A DNA stretch of 64,000 nt from Natronorubrum thiooxidans (GTDB taxonomy: Archaea > Halobacteriota > Halobacteria > Halobacteriales > Natrialbaceae): assembly GCF_900156475.1 (NCBI RefSeq), contig NZ_FTNR01000001.1, forward strand, positions 496,001 through 560,000, written 5' to 3'. Shown in pieces: positions 8,572 through 18,618 of the stretch (position 1 is the stretch's first letter; each line of letters opens with the position of its first letter). The notes below the pieces were generated by a model. The model was given only the letters and a program-made list of their open reading frames with translations. It was not told the DNA's origin and did not search any database. Made by a program: the position numbers and the translations under genes.

Positions 8572-9804
8572 ATGTCTCGAAGCCCGTCTATTCCAGACCG
8601 ACCTCACCGCGATATCGATCCCGATCTCCCCGACGATGAGCGGCTCGAGGCGCTCCGCGGGCATTATGCCGATCTCGTGGACGTCAACGAACAGCTCTCC
8701 GACCAACTCGAGGACGCCGACGAGCGCCGCCAGCAACTGCGCGAGCGCGCCGACCGCATCGAACGCGAAAACGAGGCGCTCAAGAGCTCCTCGCTGTACA
8801 TCGCCACCATCGAGGACGTCCTCGACAACGACGAGGTAATCGTCAAACAGCACGGGAACAACCAGGAGGTGCTGACCGACGTCTCACCGCGCATCCTCGA
8901 ACAAGTCGAGGCTGGCGACCGCGTTGCCGTCAATGACTCGTTTGCGATCCAGACGGTCCTCGACGCCGAGACCGATGCGCGCGCGCAGTCGATGGAGATT
9001 ACCGAGCGTCCCACGGTCACCTACGCCGATATCGGTGGGATCGACGAGCAGATCCGCGAAGTCCGCGAGGCCGTCGAACAGCCCCTCGCCGAACCCGAAC
9101 TGTTCGACGAGGTCGGCATCGATCCGCCAAGCGGCGTCCTCCTCCACGGGCCACCGGGGACCGGCAAGACGATGCTCGCCAAAGCCGTCGCCCACGAGAC
9201 CGACGCCACCTTCATCAAAATGGCCGGCTCGGAACTCGTCCGCAAGTTCATCGGCGAAGGCTCCCGACTCGTCCGCGATCTCTTCGAGATGGCCCGCGAA
9301 CGCCAGCCAGCCATCATCTTCATCGACGAGATCGACGCGATCGCCACCACGCGCACGGAATCGAAGACCTCCGGCGACGCCGAGGTCCAGCGGACGATGA
9401 TGCAACTGCTTTCCGAGATGGACGGCTTCGAGGCTCGCGGCGAGATTCGTATTATCGCTGCGACCAATCGGTACGACATGCTCGACCGCGCGATCCTCCG
9501 TCCCGGCCGGTTCGACCGCCTCATCGAAGTGCCCGAACCCGACCGAGAGGGTCGCGAGCAGATCCTCCAGATCCATACCCGCGGCATGCGCGTCGACGAC
9601 GAGGTCGACTTCGAGCAACTGGCCGCAGAAACCGAGGGCTACTCCGGTGCCGAGATCGAGAGCCTCGCCACCGAAGCCGGCATGTTTGCCATCCGCGACG
9701 ACCGCAACGAGGTCCACCACGAGGACTTCCTCGAGGCCCTCGAGAAGATCGAAAGCGACGACTCGAGCGACGTCATCTCCTCGGCTGGCTACTTCTACCA
9801 GTAA
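8572..9804 (+). CDS. pan: Proteasome-activating nucleotidase (AAA ATPase)
   Basis: AAA ATPase of 410 residues that unfolds substrates and feeds them to the 20S proteasome. Layout: N-terminal coiled coil (about 30-75, rich in Glu/Arg heptads), OB domain (about 80-135, KSSSLYIATIEDV onward), AAA domain with Walker A HGPPGTGKT (Gly193-Thr200), Walker B IIFIDEIDAIA, second region of homology AATNRYDMLDRAILRPGRFD, and a C-terminal helical domain. The last residues, YFYQ, fit the HbYX motif (Phe-Tyr-Gln) that docks into the proteasome alpha ring and opens the gate. Haloarchaea usually have two PANs; I cannot say which this is. The start is chosen by the TATA box at 8539 and the conserved MSRSPS beginning. 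Confidence 0.95.
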   Translation: MSRSPSIPDRPHRDIDPDLPDDERLEALRGHYADLVDVNEQLSDQLEDADERRQQLRERADRIERENEALKSSSLYIATIEDVLDNDEVIVKQHGNNQEVLTDVSPRILEQVEAGDRVAVNDSFAIQTVLDAETDARAQSMEITERPTVTYADIGGIDEQIREVREAVEQPLAEPELFDEVGIDPPSGVLLHGPPGTGKTMLAKAVAHETDATFIKMAGSELVRKFIGEGSRLVRDLFEMARERQPAIIFIDEIDAIATTRTESKTSGDAEVQRTMMQLLSEMDGFEARGEIRIIAATNRYDMLDRAILRPGRFDRLIEVPEPDREGREQILQIHTRGMRVDDEVDFEQLAAETEGYSGAEIESLATEAGMFAIRDDRNEVHHEDFLEALEKIESDDSSDVISSAGYFYQ

Positions 9805-9867
9805 GACTCCTGAACCGTTTTGCCGTTGGATCGCAACGCCTTACGCTGTCCATCCCCGAACACGGAT

Positions 9868-10347
9868 ATGAGTCTGATTCGGGTCGTCTGGGGATCGGCA
9901 TCCGCGCCGACCGAAATGGCCTCCTACGACGCTGCACTCGCAGCGGCAGGCATCGAAAACTACAATCTCGTCTCCGTCTCGTCTGTTATTCCGGCTGCAA
10001 CCGCTGTCGAAGCCGTCGGCACCGCACCCGACCTCGGCCCCGCTGGCGAACGGCTGACCGTCGTCGAGGCTCGAGCCACTACTGCTGGTCCAGGCCAGGT
10101 GTCCGCTGCGCTTGCGTGGTCACAGTCAGTCGACGACGGTCCGGGGCTGTTCTACGAGGTAGCGGGCGAAACCGACGCCGAGGACGTCGAACGACGCGTC
10201 CACGAGGGACTGCATGCGGGACAGGAACTGCGAGACTGGGAGTTTGCCGGCCCGCGTGTCGCCGTCGAGAGCGAGCAAGCCGAGTCGGGAACGTATACGA
10301 CAGCGCTCGTACTGGCGGTCTACGGCGATAGCGACCCAATTTGTTAA
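9868..10347 (+). CDS. pdaD: Pyruvoyl-dependent arginine decarboxylase
   Basis: Proenzyme of 159 residues converting arginine to agmatine. It cleaves itself between two serines to make a pyruvoyl cofactor: the motif here is NLVSVSSVIP, with Ser38-Ser39 the expected cleavage pair. The N-terminal RVVWGSASAPTEMASYDAAL matches the arginine-binding region of archaeal PdaD, and VVEARATTAGPG and GLFYEVAGET also fit. Agmatine in archaea is used for polyamines and, through TiaS, for agmatidine at the wobble base of tRNA-Ile, which could explain its conservation in haloarchaea. Start ATG 9868 is the only one compatible with the conserved N-terminus. Confidence 0.92.
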   Translation: MSLIRVVWGSASAPTEMASYDAALAAAGIENYNLVSVSSVIPAATAVEAVGTAPDLGPAGERLTVVEARATTAGPGQVSAALAWSQSVDDGPGLFYEVAGETDAEDVERRVHEGLHAGQELRDWEFAGPRVAVESEQAESGTYTTALVLAVYGDSDPIC

Positions 10348-10430
10348 CGAATGACAGGTCGGCCTGTCTGGATTGTCTGAAGGCGAATCCTTTTGACCCG
10401 TCAGTGCATTGGTCCGGGTACACACTTCTC

Positions 10431-10829
10431 ATGAACGGAAATACGCCGTACGCAGGGCTGCCGGGAGAAACGGGTGCTGGTCAGCGTGCCGCGGCGGACG
10501 TTCCAGAACTATCGCGGGCACAGAAACGTCTGCTTCACCGTGACGTCTCGCGGATCGCCGCTCGAACGCGAGAGTTCCTCCCCGACGAATACGTTGTCGA
10601 CTCGGATATCTCGAGTGGACTCACCGGTCCACAGGTCACCGTCGCCGTCCGACCGCCGATCGGCCACGCCGTCAGCGCCGGTTTTACGCCTGACTTAGAA
10701 GAAGTTGTGGCCGCCGAGGAAGTCATCACCGCCGCCGAACGTGACGAGGTCGCCCGCGGCCTCGCTGCAAGCGCCGCACTGCAGGTCAAACAGGCCGTCA
10801 GTGACAGCGTCACCCCGACTGCGAAGTAA
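10431..10829 (+). CDS. DUF5811-like haloarchaeal protein
   Basis: Soluble protein of 132 residues, acidic, without membrane segments or recognisable catalytic motif. The segment ELSRAQKRLLHRDVSRIAAR followed by an alpha/beta part (YVVDSDISSGLTGPQVTVAV) matches my memory of the haloarchaea-restricted family DUF5811; this name is recalled, not checked. The gene follows pdaD by 83 bases on the same strand, so co-transcription is possible. Function unknown. Confidence 0.75.
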   Translation: MNGNTPYAGLPGETGAGQRAAADVPELSRAQKRLLHRDVSRIAARTREFLPDEYVVDSDISSGLTGPQVTVAVRPPIGHAVSAGFTPDLEEVVAAEEVITAAERDEVARGLAASAALQVKQAVSDSVTPTAK

Positions 10830-10946
10830 TCGCCGTTCCGATTTTCGGGCACCGTGCCCCCACGTCTTCACTCACCGAAGAGCCACGTCTCTTGATCTTC
10901 GAATCGACACCCCAGTTTCTCGTCCACTCGAGTAGCGACAGCGAAC

Positions 10947-11342
10947 TCAGTACAGGAGTTGCTCGAGTTGGTGGCGTCGTCGCTCGAGAGCGAACGCCGG
11001 CTCGATCGATGGTTCGTCACCGAGTCGATCGAGGACCAACAGCGGATCCGTCCCCGCCCGTTCGACGGCCTCGAGCAGTGTCTCGATCGCCGACCGGTTG
11101 GTCGCAAGCGAGGGACACAGCCCCAGCGCAAGCGCCAGTGGGACCGCTGCGTTCGCCGCCGTCGGGAACGCATCGCTCACGCGAGTGAAATCTGACTCAC
11201 CGGTCGACTCGACCGACGTCGATTCGACGGTCAGACAGCGCGTACAGAGCGTCGCCGCCGCTGATTCGCCCGGCGTGCATGCTTGATACTCCTCGGGAAC
11301 GGAAAACACGATCGTCGGCGCACCACACTCCGAACAGGCCAT
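10947..11342 (-). CDS. DUF6276-like protein with zinc-ribbon CxxC pairs
   Basis: Protein of 131 residues. It starts MACSECGAPTIVFSVPEE and has a second pair in TLCTRCLTVE (Cys-x2-Cys twice, about 30 residues apart), which is a likely zinc ribbon. The rest is helical, with a conserved-looking AAVPLALALGLCPSLATNR segment and a C-terminal arginine-rich helix. I recall this as DUF6276, a haloarchaeal family; not verified. A longer start at 11354 (MRQTM) is possible, but 11342 puts the first Cys at residue 3 as in relatives I remember. It lies 18 bases downstream of atpD on the same strand and is probably co-transcribed with it. Confidence 0.75.
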   Translation of the reverse strand: MACSECGAPTIVFSVPEEYQACTPGESAAATLCTRCLTVESTSVESTGESDFTRVSDAFPTAANAAVPLALALGLCPSLATNRSAIETLLEAVERAGTDPLLVLDRLGDEPSIEPAFALERRRHQLEQLLY

Positions 11343-11360
11343 AGTCTGGCGCAAGCGGTC

Positions 11361-12095
11361 TCAGTCGCCGCCCGGAATGCCGCCCGCAGTCGACTGCTCC
11401 ATATCCGGTTCGGCCGTGCCTTCGTCCTCCGTCGCTTCTTCTGCTTCGGCTTCTCGCTCTGCTTTCTCCTGTTGTTCTTTCTTCTCTTTGATCTTTTTCA
11501 GACGGAAGGTTTCCTCGCGTTCCTGTTCCTCGAGTTTCTGCTCGATGTACTCCTGGTTTTCATAGAGGTCGGGCAGGAGTTTGAACTCGAGTGCGTTGAC
11601 ACGACGCTTCGTGGTCTCGATCTCGCGGAGCATCTTCTTCATCGCCGTCTCGACTTCGGCGGCGAGAATGATGCTCTCTAAGAGGTCTTCGTAGGCTTCG
11701 GCGGCTTCGTCGATACGGGCGGAGGTGCCCATGATCCCGTAGCCACGCTGGTCCAAGCTCTTTGAGACCCGCGAGGACTCGATCTGTGGGACGACGACGC
11801 CCATGATGTTTTTCGCTTCGGTGGTGATCTCGGGGTGTTCCTGCAGTGCAGCGGCGGCCCCGCGAACCGCGACGTCACCTTCCATGGCCCGCGCCATGTT
11901 GATCTTCTTCTGGGCCGAGTTGTAATCGTCGGCTAAGTCACCGCGGACGTCCTGGGCTTTGTCCAGGATGTCCATGAATTCCATAATCAGCCCGTCCCGT
12001 TTCTTCTCTAAGGTGCCGTGCCCGCGCTCGGAGAGTTCGATCCGATCCTCGATCTCCATCAGGTTCTTGCGGGTGGGCTTGACGTCCTTGGCCAT
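11361..12095 (-). CDS. atpD: A-type ATP synthase subunit D (central stalk)
   Basis: Protein of 244 residues forming the rotor shaft that turns inside the A3B3 head. The N-terminus ([20 protein letters not shown]) and the long coiled-coil helices, with [20 protein letters not shown] near the C-terminus, are diagnostic of the D subunit of A/V-type ATPases. The last 45 residues are a charged lysine/glutamate tail plus an acidic, glycine-ended extension that is a common haloarchaeal addition. It is separated from the main atp operon by the acyl-CoA ligase gene, so it needs its own promoter; a palindrome lies upstream at 12126. Confidence 0.95.
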   Translation of the reverse strand: MAKDVKPTRKNLMEIEDRIELSERGHGTLEKKRDGLIMEFMDILDKAQDVRGDLADDYNSAQKKINMARAMEGDVAVRGAAAALQEHPEITTEAKNIMGVVVPQIESSRVSKSLDQRGYGIMGTSARIDEAAEAYEDLLESIILAAEVETAMKKMLREIETTKRRVNALEFKLLPDLYENQEYIEQKLEEQEREETFRLKKIKEKKEQQEKAEREAEAEEATEDEGTAEPDMEQSTAGGIPGGD

Positions 12096-12125
12096 CTTGT
12101 GGGGGGATTGCGCACCCAGCCGGAT

Positions 12126-12139
12126 AACTGTTTACAGTT
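12126..12139. promoter_or_regulatory. Palindromic operator-like site upstream of atpD
   Basis: AACTGTTTACAGTT has perfect 6-base arms (AACTGT/ACAGTT) around a 2-base centre and is followed on the plus strand by a T-run. It is 31-44 bases upstream of the atpD start, the zone of a haloarchaeal promoter, so it may be an operator. It could also act in ending the convergent side; no data decide. Confidence 0.35.
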
Positions 12140-12254
12140 TTTTGCGTCGTGGACCGTCGCTTAGTCCCCGACGATCACCCCTCGCCGCGACGCGAGCCGG
12201 GTCTCGGTTCGGTCACTGTCGTCGATGCGATCGGCTGTCCGCTGCGAACTGGCT

Positions 12255-13868
12255 CTATCCCTGTCCGACCATCCGATCCTCGTCCTCCCACTCCTCCTGG
12301 CGGAGCTCGTACTTCTGGATCTTGCCTGTTGCCGTCGTCGGCAGCTCCTCGACGAACTCGAGTCGACGGACGGTCTTGTAGCCGGCGAGGTTTTCACGGG
12401 TGAACGCGACGAGGTCGTCTTCGGAGACACCCGGGTCATCGGGATCGCCGCTTGCCGGCACGACGAAAGCCTTGGGTGTTTCGCCCCACTCGTCGCTCGG
12501 GGCCGGGATCACCGCGACGTCCGACACCTCGGGGTGATCGAACAGCGTGTCCTCGAGTTCGATACTCGAGATGTTTTCGCCGCCCGAGATGATGATGTCT
12601 TTTTTGCGGTCCTGAATCGCGATCATCCCGTGTTCGTCGATCGTCGCGAGATCGCCGGTGTGGTAGTATCCCTCAACGCGGTCGGTAAACGCCTCCTCGG
12701 TGGCGTCAGGTTTTCCCCAGTATTTTTCCATGATCTGGTTGCCACGGACGACGACCTCGCCGAGCGTTTCGTCGTCCCGCGGGACGTCGTTGCCGTCCTC
12801 GTCGACCACTCTGATCTCGGTTCCAAGGAAGGCAAGCCCCTGTCGTTTCTTGATCCGGAACCGGTCATCGCTGTCAGCCTCGAAGTGTCGCCCGGCGTCG
12901 GACGTGGTGATTAGCGGCCCCGTCTCGGTCGCCCCGTAGACGTGTTTCAGGTACCAGCCGAACTCGTCTTCGACGGTCCGGATCGTCGCCTCCGGCGGCG
13001 CGCTGCCAGCGGTCGCGAGTCGGACCGGCGAGTCGCCGGTCGTCTCGGGTTCGTGCTCGTTGTAGTAGTCGACGAGCATGTTCAACACCGTCGGCGCGCC
13101 GCACATGTACGAAACGTTCTCCTCGCGAACCGTCTCGAAGATCTCGCCAGCATCGATCCCGCGCGTACAGACGTGCGTCGCACCGATTCCCGTGATGGCA
13201 AAGATGTGTCCCCAGCCGTTGGCGTGGAACATCGGCAGGGTCCAGAGGTAGACGTCGTCGTCGCTGATATCCTGATGGGCAACCGTCAGATACGCGTGGA
13301 TCGTCTCCCCGCGGTGCGTTCGACAGACGCCTTTCGGATCGCCGGTCGTCCCCGAAGTATAGTTGATCGTGATGAGTTCATCTTCATCCATCTCGGGTCG
13401 GTCGTACTCGGTCCCGGCTTCCTCGATGACGTCGTCGAAGCGCTCCCAATCGCCATCGACGGCGTCGGCGTCGTTCGTGATGAACGTCTCCGTCGGTACG
13501 TCGTCGCGAATCGCCTCGATGTTTTCGGCGTACTCGTAATCGGCGTAGATCGCGTCGACGCCGGCATCCGACAGGATGTATTCGAAATCGTTCGGAGTGA
13601 GCCGGTAGTTCAGTGGGGTGTGAACCGCCCCGGCCTGCATAATTCCGTACGCTGCCTCGAGATGATAGTGGGTGTTCGGATCCAACACCGCAACGCGGTC
13701 GCCTTTCTCGATCCCCCGGTCCTGTAATGCCGCCGAGAAACGGTCTGCCCGCTCGCCGAGTTCGTTGTACGTAAACCGTTCACCGGTCGTGGCGATAACC
13801 GCCTCATCATCGCCGTAGTGCGTTCGCGCCCGGTCTAAAAACTCCGGGACGAGCAGTGGCTTGTGCAT
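12255..13868 (-). CDS. AMP-forming acyl-CoA synthetase / ligase
   Basis: ANL-superfamily enzyme of 537 residues that activates a carboxylic acid to acyl-AMP and then acyl-CoA. Signature motifs: P-loop ITINYTSGTTGDPKGV, adenine pocket KHVYGATET, hinge GYYHTGDLATIDEHGMIAIQ with the DRKKDIIISGGENI segment, and the catalytic lysine in PTTATGKIQKYELR near the C-terminus. It most resembles fatty-acyl or aryl-CoA ligases (FadD/AlkK type); the substrate is not readable. It sits between atpB and atpD on the same strand but has its own TATA region and palindrome (13898-13925), so it is an insertion into the ancestral atp order rather than an ATP synthase partner. Starts at 13868 and 13877 are both ATG; 13868 is used. 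Confidence 0.92.
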   Translation of the reverse strand: MHKPLLVPEFLDRARTHYGDDEAVIATTGERFTYNELGERADRFSAALQDRGIEKGDRVAVLDPNTHYHLEAAYGIMQAGAVHTPLNYRLTPNDFEYILSDAGVDAIYADYEYAENIEAIRDDVPTETFITNDADAVDGDWERFDDVIEEAGTEYDRPEMDEDELITINYTSGTTGDPKGVCRTHRGETIHAYLTVAHQDISDDDVYLWTLPMFHANGWGHIFAITGIGATHVCTRGIDAGEIFETVREENVSYMCGAPTVLNMLVDYYNEHEPETTGDSPVRLATAGSAPPEATIRTVEDEFGWYLKHVYGATETGPLITTSDAGRHFEADSDDRFRIKKRQGLAFLGTEIRVVDEDGNDVPRDDETLGEVVVRGNQIMEKYWGKPDATEEAFTDRVEGYYHTGDLATIDEHGMIAIQDRKKDIIISGGENISSIELEDTLFDHPEVSDVAVIPAPSDEWGETPKAFVVPASGDPDDPGVSEDDLVAFTRENLAGYKTVRRLEFVEELPTTATGKIQKYELRQEEWEDEDRMVGQG

Positions 13869-13897
13869 ACATATCATAATTAATCGAGCGGGTATAC

Positions 13898-13925
13898 GAC
13901 TGTTTCGATATATTGTATCGCAGTC
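13898..13925. promoter_or_regulatory. Palindrome over the promoter of the acyl-CoA ligase
   Basis: GACTG-ttt-CGATA-tattg-TATCG-CAGTC gives nested inverted arms; the centre CAATATATCG, read leftward, is the likely TATA box about 30-45 bases before the ATG. A dimeric regulator bound here would block or help TBP, a common layout for fatty-acid or acyl-CoA responsive genes. The responsive ligand is speculation. Confidence 0.45.
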
Positions 13926-14035
13926 ATGTTCTCCGTTCGACACGGTTCGACGTACACCCTGCTCCAGGGTACACACGTGTCTCCAGCGTGGGTTTCACCG
14001 ATAAAAATGGATTCCGAGAGAAGCCGCGTCGGCAG

Positions 14036-15454
14036 TCAGTCAGCCTGAACGGCTTCAGCTTCTTCGGCGTCTTCGCGATAGTGCTCTTCGATGAGGTCCT
14101 CGTCGATCCGGTTGAGTGCCTCCTTCGGGAGGTCCGACAGCAGGTCCCAGCCGAGTTCGATCGTGTCGTCGATCGAGCGGTTGGTGTCGTACCCCTGTTG
14201 GACGAACTCCGTCTCGAAGCGGTCTGCGAAGTCGAGATACTTGTTGTCCAGTTCGGACAGCGCCTCGCGACCGACAATGTTCACGAGGTCGCGAAGGTCC
14301 TCACCCTCCGCGTAGGCGGCGTACATCTGGTCGGAGACGTCGGCGTGGTCGCCCCGGGTCAGACCCTCGCCGATCCCGTCGTCCATCAGCCGCGAGAGGC
14401 TTGGCAGGACGTTGATCGGCGGCTCGATACCCTGACTGTTGAGGTCCCGATCCATCACGATCTGACCCTCGGTAATGTAGCCAGTCAGGTCTGGAATCGG
14501 GTGGGTGTCGTCGTCGCCGGGCATCGTGAGAATCGGAATCTGCGTGACCGATCCGTCCTTGCCCTCGATTCGACCGGCACGCTCGTAGAGCTGTGCCAGG
14601 TCAGTGTACATGTATCCGGGGTAGCCACGTCGTCCCGGAACCTCCTCACGTGCGGCACCGATCTCACGAAGCGCTTCACAGTAGTTCGTGATGTCCGTGA
14701 GAATGACAAGGACGTGGTAGTCCTTCTCGAAGGCGAGATACTCGGCCGTGGTCAGCGCGAGTCGCGGCGTGACTGTCCGCTCGACTGCGGGGTCGTCCGC
14801 GAGGTTCATGAAGACGACAGAGCGCTCGAGTGCACCCGTGCGCTCGAAGTCGTCCATGAACTCGTTTGCCTCTTCCTGGGTGATCCCCATCGCACCGAAG
14901 ATGACCGCGAACTCCGAGCCATCTTCGTCGTCGCCTTCCTCTTCTTCCGGCACGGTTGCCTGCCGGGCGATCTGGAGTGCGAGGTCGTTGTGCGGGAGTC
15001 CGGAACCCGAGAAGATCGGCAGCTTCTGTCCACGGACCAGGGTGTTCATGCCGTCAATACCGGAAACACCGGTCTGGATGAACTCTTCGGGGTACTCTCG
15101 GGAGAAGGGGTTGATCGCTTCGCCGACGATGTCCTCACGGGACTCGGGGACGATCTCCGGCCCGCCGTCGATCGGCTGTCCGGAGCCGTCTAGCACCCGT
15201 CCGAGCAGGTCCTCGGTGACGGGCATCTTCATCGTTTCGCCCAGGAATCGAACGGAAGCGTTGCGGTCGATACCGCCAGTTCCTTCGAACACCTGGATCG
15301 AGACGAGTCCTTCGCTCGATTCTAGTACCTGGCCGCGGAGCGTCCGTCCGTCGTCGGTTTCGATCTCGACGATTTCGTCGTAGCCGACCGGTTCGTCGAC
15401 CTCGGCGAACACCAGCGGGCCGCTGATTTCAGTGATTGTTTGGTACTCTTTCAT
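14036..15454 (-). CDS. atpB: A-type ATP synthase subunit B
   Basis: Non-catalytic subunit of the A3B3 hexamer, 472 residues. It begins [20 protein letters not shown] and contains [20 protein letters not shown], the degenerate P-loop region [18 protein letters not shown] (no GKT, as normal for B) and [20 protein letters not shown]. The C-terminal 15 residues are acidic and variable. It is 2 bases downstream of atpA. An in-frame start at 15520 lies inside atpA and is rejected. It is the last gene of the tight atp cluster. Confidence 0.96.
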   Translation of the reverse strand: MKEYQTITEISGPLVFAEVDEPVGYDEIVEIETDDGRTLRGQVLESSEGLVSIQVFEGTGGIDRNASVRFLGETMKMPVTEDLLGRVLDGSGQPIDGGPEIVPESREDIVGEAINPFSREYPEEFIQTGVSGIDGMNTLVRGQKLPIFSGSGLPHNDLALQIARQATVPEEEEGDDEDGSEFAVIFGAMGITQEEANEFMDDFERTGALERSVVFMNLADDPAVERTVTPRLALTTAEYLAFEKDYHVLVILTDITNYCEALREIGAAREEVPGRRGYPGYMYTDLAQLYERAGRIEGKDGSVTQIPILTMPGDDDTHPIPDLTGYITEGQIVMDRDLNSQGIEPPINVLPSLSRLMDDGIGEGLTRGDHADVSDQMYAAYAEGEDLRDLVNIVGREALSELDNKYLDFADRFETEFVQQGYDTNRSIDDTIELGWDLLSDLPKEALNRIDEDLIEEHYREDAEEAEAVQAD

Positions 15455-15456
15455 GG

Positions 15457-17220
15457 TTAGTACAGGCTCCGAATCTGTTCTTCGAGATCCGATTCGAGGT
15501 CGTCGATGAACTCGTTCCACTCATCGGATGTGTTCATCCGGTTCAGGCGCGGGGTGGCATCGACATCCTGGATCTCCTCGACCGGGACGCCCGCCTCGAG
15601 TGCATCGAAGGCTTCGTCGTTGAACGTCCGGATCGCGAGGAGCATCCGGTAGGTCTTCTTCGGTTCACAGTAGGTGTCCACGTCGTGGAACGCGTTCTGC
15701 TGAAGCCACGCCTCACGCAGGTAGCGTGCGACTTCCAGCGTCAGCTGCTGGTCTTCCGGCAGCGCGTCTTTCCCGACGAGCTGGACAATCTCCTGGAGTT
15801 CATCCTCTTCGTCTAACACGTCGACGGCCCACTGACGGACCTCCGGCCAGTCGTCCGCGACGTTGTCGCGGAACCACGGGTCGAGTTGCTGTCGATACAG
15901 CGAGTACGACTCGTTCCAATTGATCGACGGGAAGTGTCGGCGCTCTGCGAGGTCTGCGTCCAGTGCCCAGAACGTCTTGACGATACGAAGCGTGTTCTGC
16001 GTCACTGGCTCGGAGAAGTCGCCACCAGGTGGCGAGACGGCGCCGATCGCCGTCACCGATCCCTCGGTGCCGTTGATATTCTGGAACTTGCCGGCACGCT
16101 CGTAGAACTCCGAGAGCGATGCGGCCAGATATGCGGGATACCCTTCTTCGCCAGGCATCTCCTCGAGTCGGCTCGAAATCTCACGCATGGCCTCTGCCCA
16201 CCGGGAGGTGGAGTCGGCCATTAGTGCGACGTCGTAACCCATGTCGCGGAAGTACTCCGCGATGGTGATTCCCGTGTAAATACAGGACTCACGGGCGGCG
16301 ACGGGCATGTTAGACGTGTTCGCAATGAGACATGTACGAGACATGAGCGGCTTGCCCGTCTTCGGGTCTTCCAGTTCGGGGAAGTCCTCAATGACCTCGG
16401 TCATCTCGTTACCACGCTCACCACAACCGACGTAGACGACGATGTCCGCGTCGGCCCACTTGGCGAGTTGGTGCTGGGTGACCGTCTTCCCGGAGCCGAA
16501 GGGTCCGGGAATCGCAGCGGTCCCACCTTTGGCGATCGGGAAGAGTCCGTCGAGGATCCGCTGGCCACTGACCAGCGGAACCGTCGGCGTTTCTTTCGTG
16601 TCAGCAGGTCGGGCCTGTCGAACAGGCCACTCCTGGTGCATCGTGATCGATTCGCCAGAAGAGAGTTCAGCGATGATTTCGTCGACCGTGAACTCGCCGC
16701 TCTCGATCGACTCGATTTCGCCACCCTCGTAATCCGGCGGCACCATCACCTTGTGGGTGATGCTTTCGGTTTCGGGGACTTCACCGACGACATCGCCGGC
16801 CTCGACGGTGTCACCGACGTCGACGGTCGGCGTGAACTCCCACTCCGTTTCGAAGTCGATCCCGGGGGCGTCGACTCCACGGTCCAAAAAGGCCGTTCCC
16901 ATCTTCTCCTCGAGGACGTCGAGCGGACGCTGGACGCCGTCGTAGATGGCGTCGAGCACACCCGGTCCGAGGTCGACGGAAAGCGGTTCGCCCGTGTTTT
17001 CGACGGGTTCGCCCGGGCCAACGCCGGAGGTTTCTTCGTAAACCTGAATCGTCGTAATGTTGCCTTCGATCTCGATGACCTCTCCCATTAGCCCTTCCGT
17101 TCCGACGTAGACGACGTCGTTCATCCGGGCGTCGAGGTCCGTGGCGGTCACAACCGGACCACTCACGCTTTCGATAACACCGTCCTCCTGGACGGTTTCG
17201 GTGTCTTGTGCCTGACTCAT
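15457..17220 (-). CDS. atpA: A-type ATP synthase catalytic subunit A
   Basis: Catalytic ATP-binding subunit, 587 residues. Beta-barrel N-domain (1-80), the non-homologous bulge domain characteristic of A subunits (about 115-190), nucleotide domain with P-loop [13 protein letters not shown] (239-246), catalytic [10 protein letters not shown], and [14 protein letters not shown], then a helical C-domain. Length is normal, and no intein interrupts the P-loop region as happens in some archaea. It follows atpF by 4 bases and precedes atpB by 2. Confidence 0.97.
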   Translation of the reverse strand: MSQAQDTETVQEDGVIESVSGPVVTATDLDARMNDVVYVGTEGLMGEVIEIEGNITTIQVYEETSGVGPGEPVENTGEPLSVDLGPGVLDAIYDGVQRPLDVLEEKMGTAFLDRGVDAPGIDFETEWEFTPTVDVGDTVEAGDVVGEVPETESITHKVMVPPDYEGGEIESIESGEFTVDEIIAELSSGESITMHQEWPVRQARPADTKETPTVPLVSGQRILDGLFPIAKGGTAAIPGPFGSGKTVTQHQLAKWADADIVVYVGCGERGNEMTEVIEDFPELEDPKTGKPLMSRTCLIANTSNMPVAARESCIYTGITIAEYFRDMGYDVALMADSTSRWAEAMREISSRLEEMPGEEGYPAYLAASLSEFYERAGKFQNINGTEGSVTAIGAVSPPGGDFSEPVTQNTLRIVKTFWALDADLAERRHFPSINWNESYSLYRQQLDPWFRDNVADDWPEVRQWAVDVLDEEDELQEIVQLVGKDALPEDQQLTLEVARYLREAWLQQNAFHDVDTYCEPKKTYRMLLAIRTFNDEAFDALEAGVPVEEIQDVDATPRLNRMNTSDEWNEFIDDLESDLEEQIRSLY

Positions 17221-17224
17221 AGTG

Positions 17225-17554
17225 TTACTCGCTGTCTTCTTCCATTAGGTCGATACCGATCGCACGTTTGATCTGCTCGCGCAGTCCGCCGCCACCCGTT
17301 CCGCTACCGATGGTGACGACAACCGGTTCGACGCTCGTTTCGACGTTCTGACGAACTGACCGCGACAGATACTCGAGGTCGTCGTCGTGCATAACGACGA
17401 TGCCGACGCCATCGTCGTCGAGGACGTCGATAACGGCATCGTCGAGCTCCGCACCTTTGTCGTCGTCCGGAACGTTCTCGAACCGGCGGACGCCCGCAAG
17501 ACGGAAGCCGGTCGTAAACTCCGGACTGCCAACGACTGCGATTTCCTGGCTCAT
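17225..17554 (-). CDS. atpF: A-type ATP synthase subunit F
   Basis: Protein of 109 residues with a Rossmann-like fold that caps the central stalk. [20 protein letters not shown] is the usual opening (GSPEFTxGFRLAG), followed by [18 protein letters not shown]. Its start overlaps the atpC stop by 4 bases, which implies coupled translation. The C-terminal part, with a glycine-rich loop and [11 protein letters not shown], fits the helix that inserts into the head. Confidence 0.95.
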   Translation of the reverse strand: MSQEIAVVGSPEFTTGFRLAGVRRFENVPDDDKGAELDDAVIDVLDDDGVGIVVMHDDDLEYLSRSVRQNVETSVEPVVVTIGSGTGGGGLREQIKRAIGIDLMEEDSE

Positions 17555-18618
17555 AGGATCACCAGCTCTTCTTCGATCTCGCTTTCGGAGAGGCCGACCT
17601 CTCGACCACGCGCGATCGCACGGATGTTCTCGACCTCGCGCTCTTTCGCGAGGATATACGACAGCACGGCCGAGACGGAGGCCGGATAGATGCTCGAGAG
17701 TGTATCTGCGTACTCGAGCAACGCAGCGTCTAGTGCGTGCTCGAACTGGATAAGGCTATCAGCATCGCGCAGCCGATCCATCGCCCCCGAGAGTCGGTCA
17801 CCGTAGCGTTTGTTCTCGCCGATGTGATCGACGAGCTCGTCGTAGTTCCCGACGAGTCGACTCAGTTCTGACTGGTCGAACAGAACGCCACCCTCGATGT
17901 AGTAGCTGGCAGGATCGAGGTCAGCGCCACTGCGGGCGAGTCGAAGCGCGTTCCGGGCGTTCCGGAAGTCGATCTCGGCCTGCAGGAATTCGACGTACTT
18001 CGCTTCCGGCCCTTCCTGGGGCTCGTCTCCCGATCCACGGGAGATGTCCTCGAGCAAGTGCTCGTAGAACTCCCGGTCGAGTGCGTTCTCGAGGGGAACG
18101 AGCGCACCGGTCTCTTCGAACTCCTCATACGCCTCGCTGAGGGGGTCGTAGTAGATCGTCCGGTTGAGTACCTCGATCGCATCCTCGATCGTATCGACTT
18201 CGAGGACACGATCGAGCGTCGCCTCCTCAAGTTCGCCGGCTTGGATCAGGTCCGTCCGGATCGCATCGGGATCGGTGTCGGTGTAGATCCCGCGGATAAT
18301 CGTCTTGAGATTCCAGACGTCGAACTTTCGCAGGTAGCGCGAAATCAGGTCGTACAGTCGTCCGTTCGACCAGTCCAGCAGATCATGGAAGTGCTTTGCG
18401 AGATTCTGGTTGAGCGCATACTCGATCAGGTCGACACCCGAAAAACGCGCCCCCAGTGCGTTGATCTCGCGTTCGTACTCCGTCTCTTCCATGAACCGTG
18501 CGATCTCGCTCGGCCCCATCCGGATCAGCTTCCGATAATCTTCGTCCGCGAACAGCGAGGCTCGGCGGGACCGAACGCGAGCGTTCACGTATTCCGGATT
18601 CGAGGCACCTACACTCAT
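17551..18618 (-). CDS. atpC: A-type ATP synthase subunit C
   Basis: Protein of 355 residues linking the central rotor to the c-ring (homologue of V-ATPase subunit d). It has an all-helical repeat structure; recognisable are NPEYVNARVRSRRASLFADE, FDVWNLKTIIRGIY and AYILAK-type C-terminal helices ending in EIEEELVIL. Start and stop both overlap neighbours by 4 bases (atpE before, atpF after), so the order E-C-F is translationally coupled. Confidence 0.94.
   Translation of the reverse strand: MSVGASNPEYVNARVRSRRASLFADEDYRKLIRMGPSEIARFMEETEYEREINALGARFSGVDLIEYALNQNLAKHFHDLLDWSNGRLYDLISRYLRKFDVWNLKTIIRGIYTDTDPDAIRTDLIQAGELEEATLDRVLEVDTIEDAIEVLNRTIYYDPLSEAYEEFEETGALVPLENALDREFYEHLLEDISRGSGDEPQEGPEAKYVEFLQAEIDFRNARNALRLARSGADLDPASYYIEGGVLFDQSELSRLVGNYDELVDHIGENKRYGDRLSGAMDRLRDADSLIQFEHALDAALLEYADTLSSIYPASVSAVLSYILAKEREVENIRAIARGREVGLSESEIEEELVIL

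Noticed and set aside
14036-15454. Loss of the P-loop in atpB as a possible defect
   Set aside because: B subunits of A/V-type ATPases are non-catalytic and normally lack the GKT loop.
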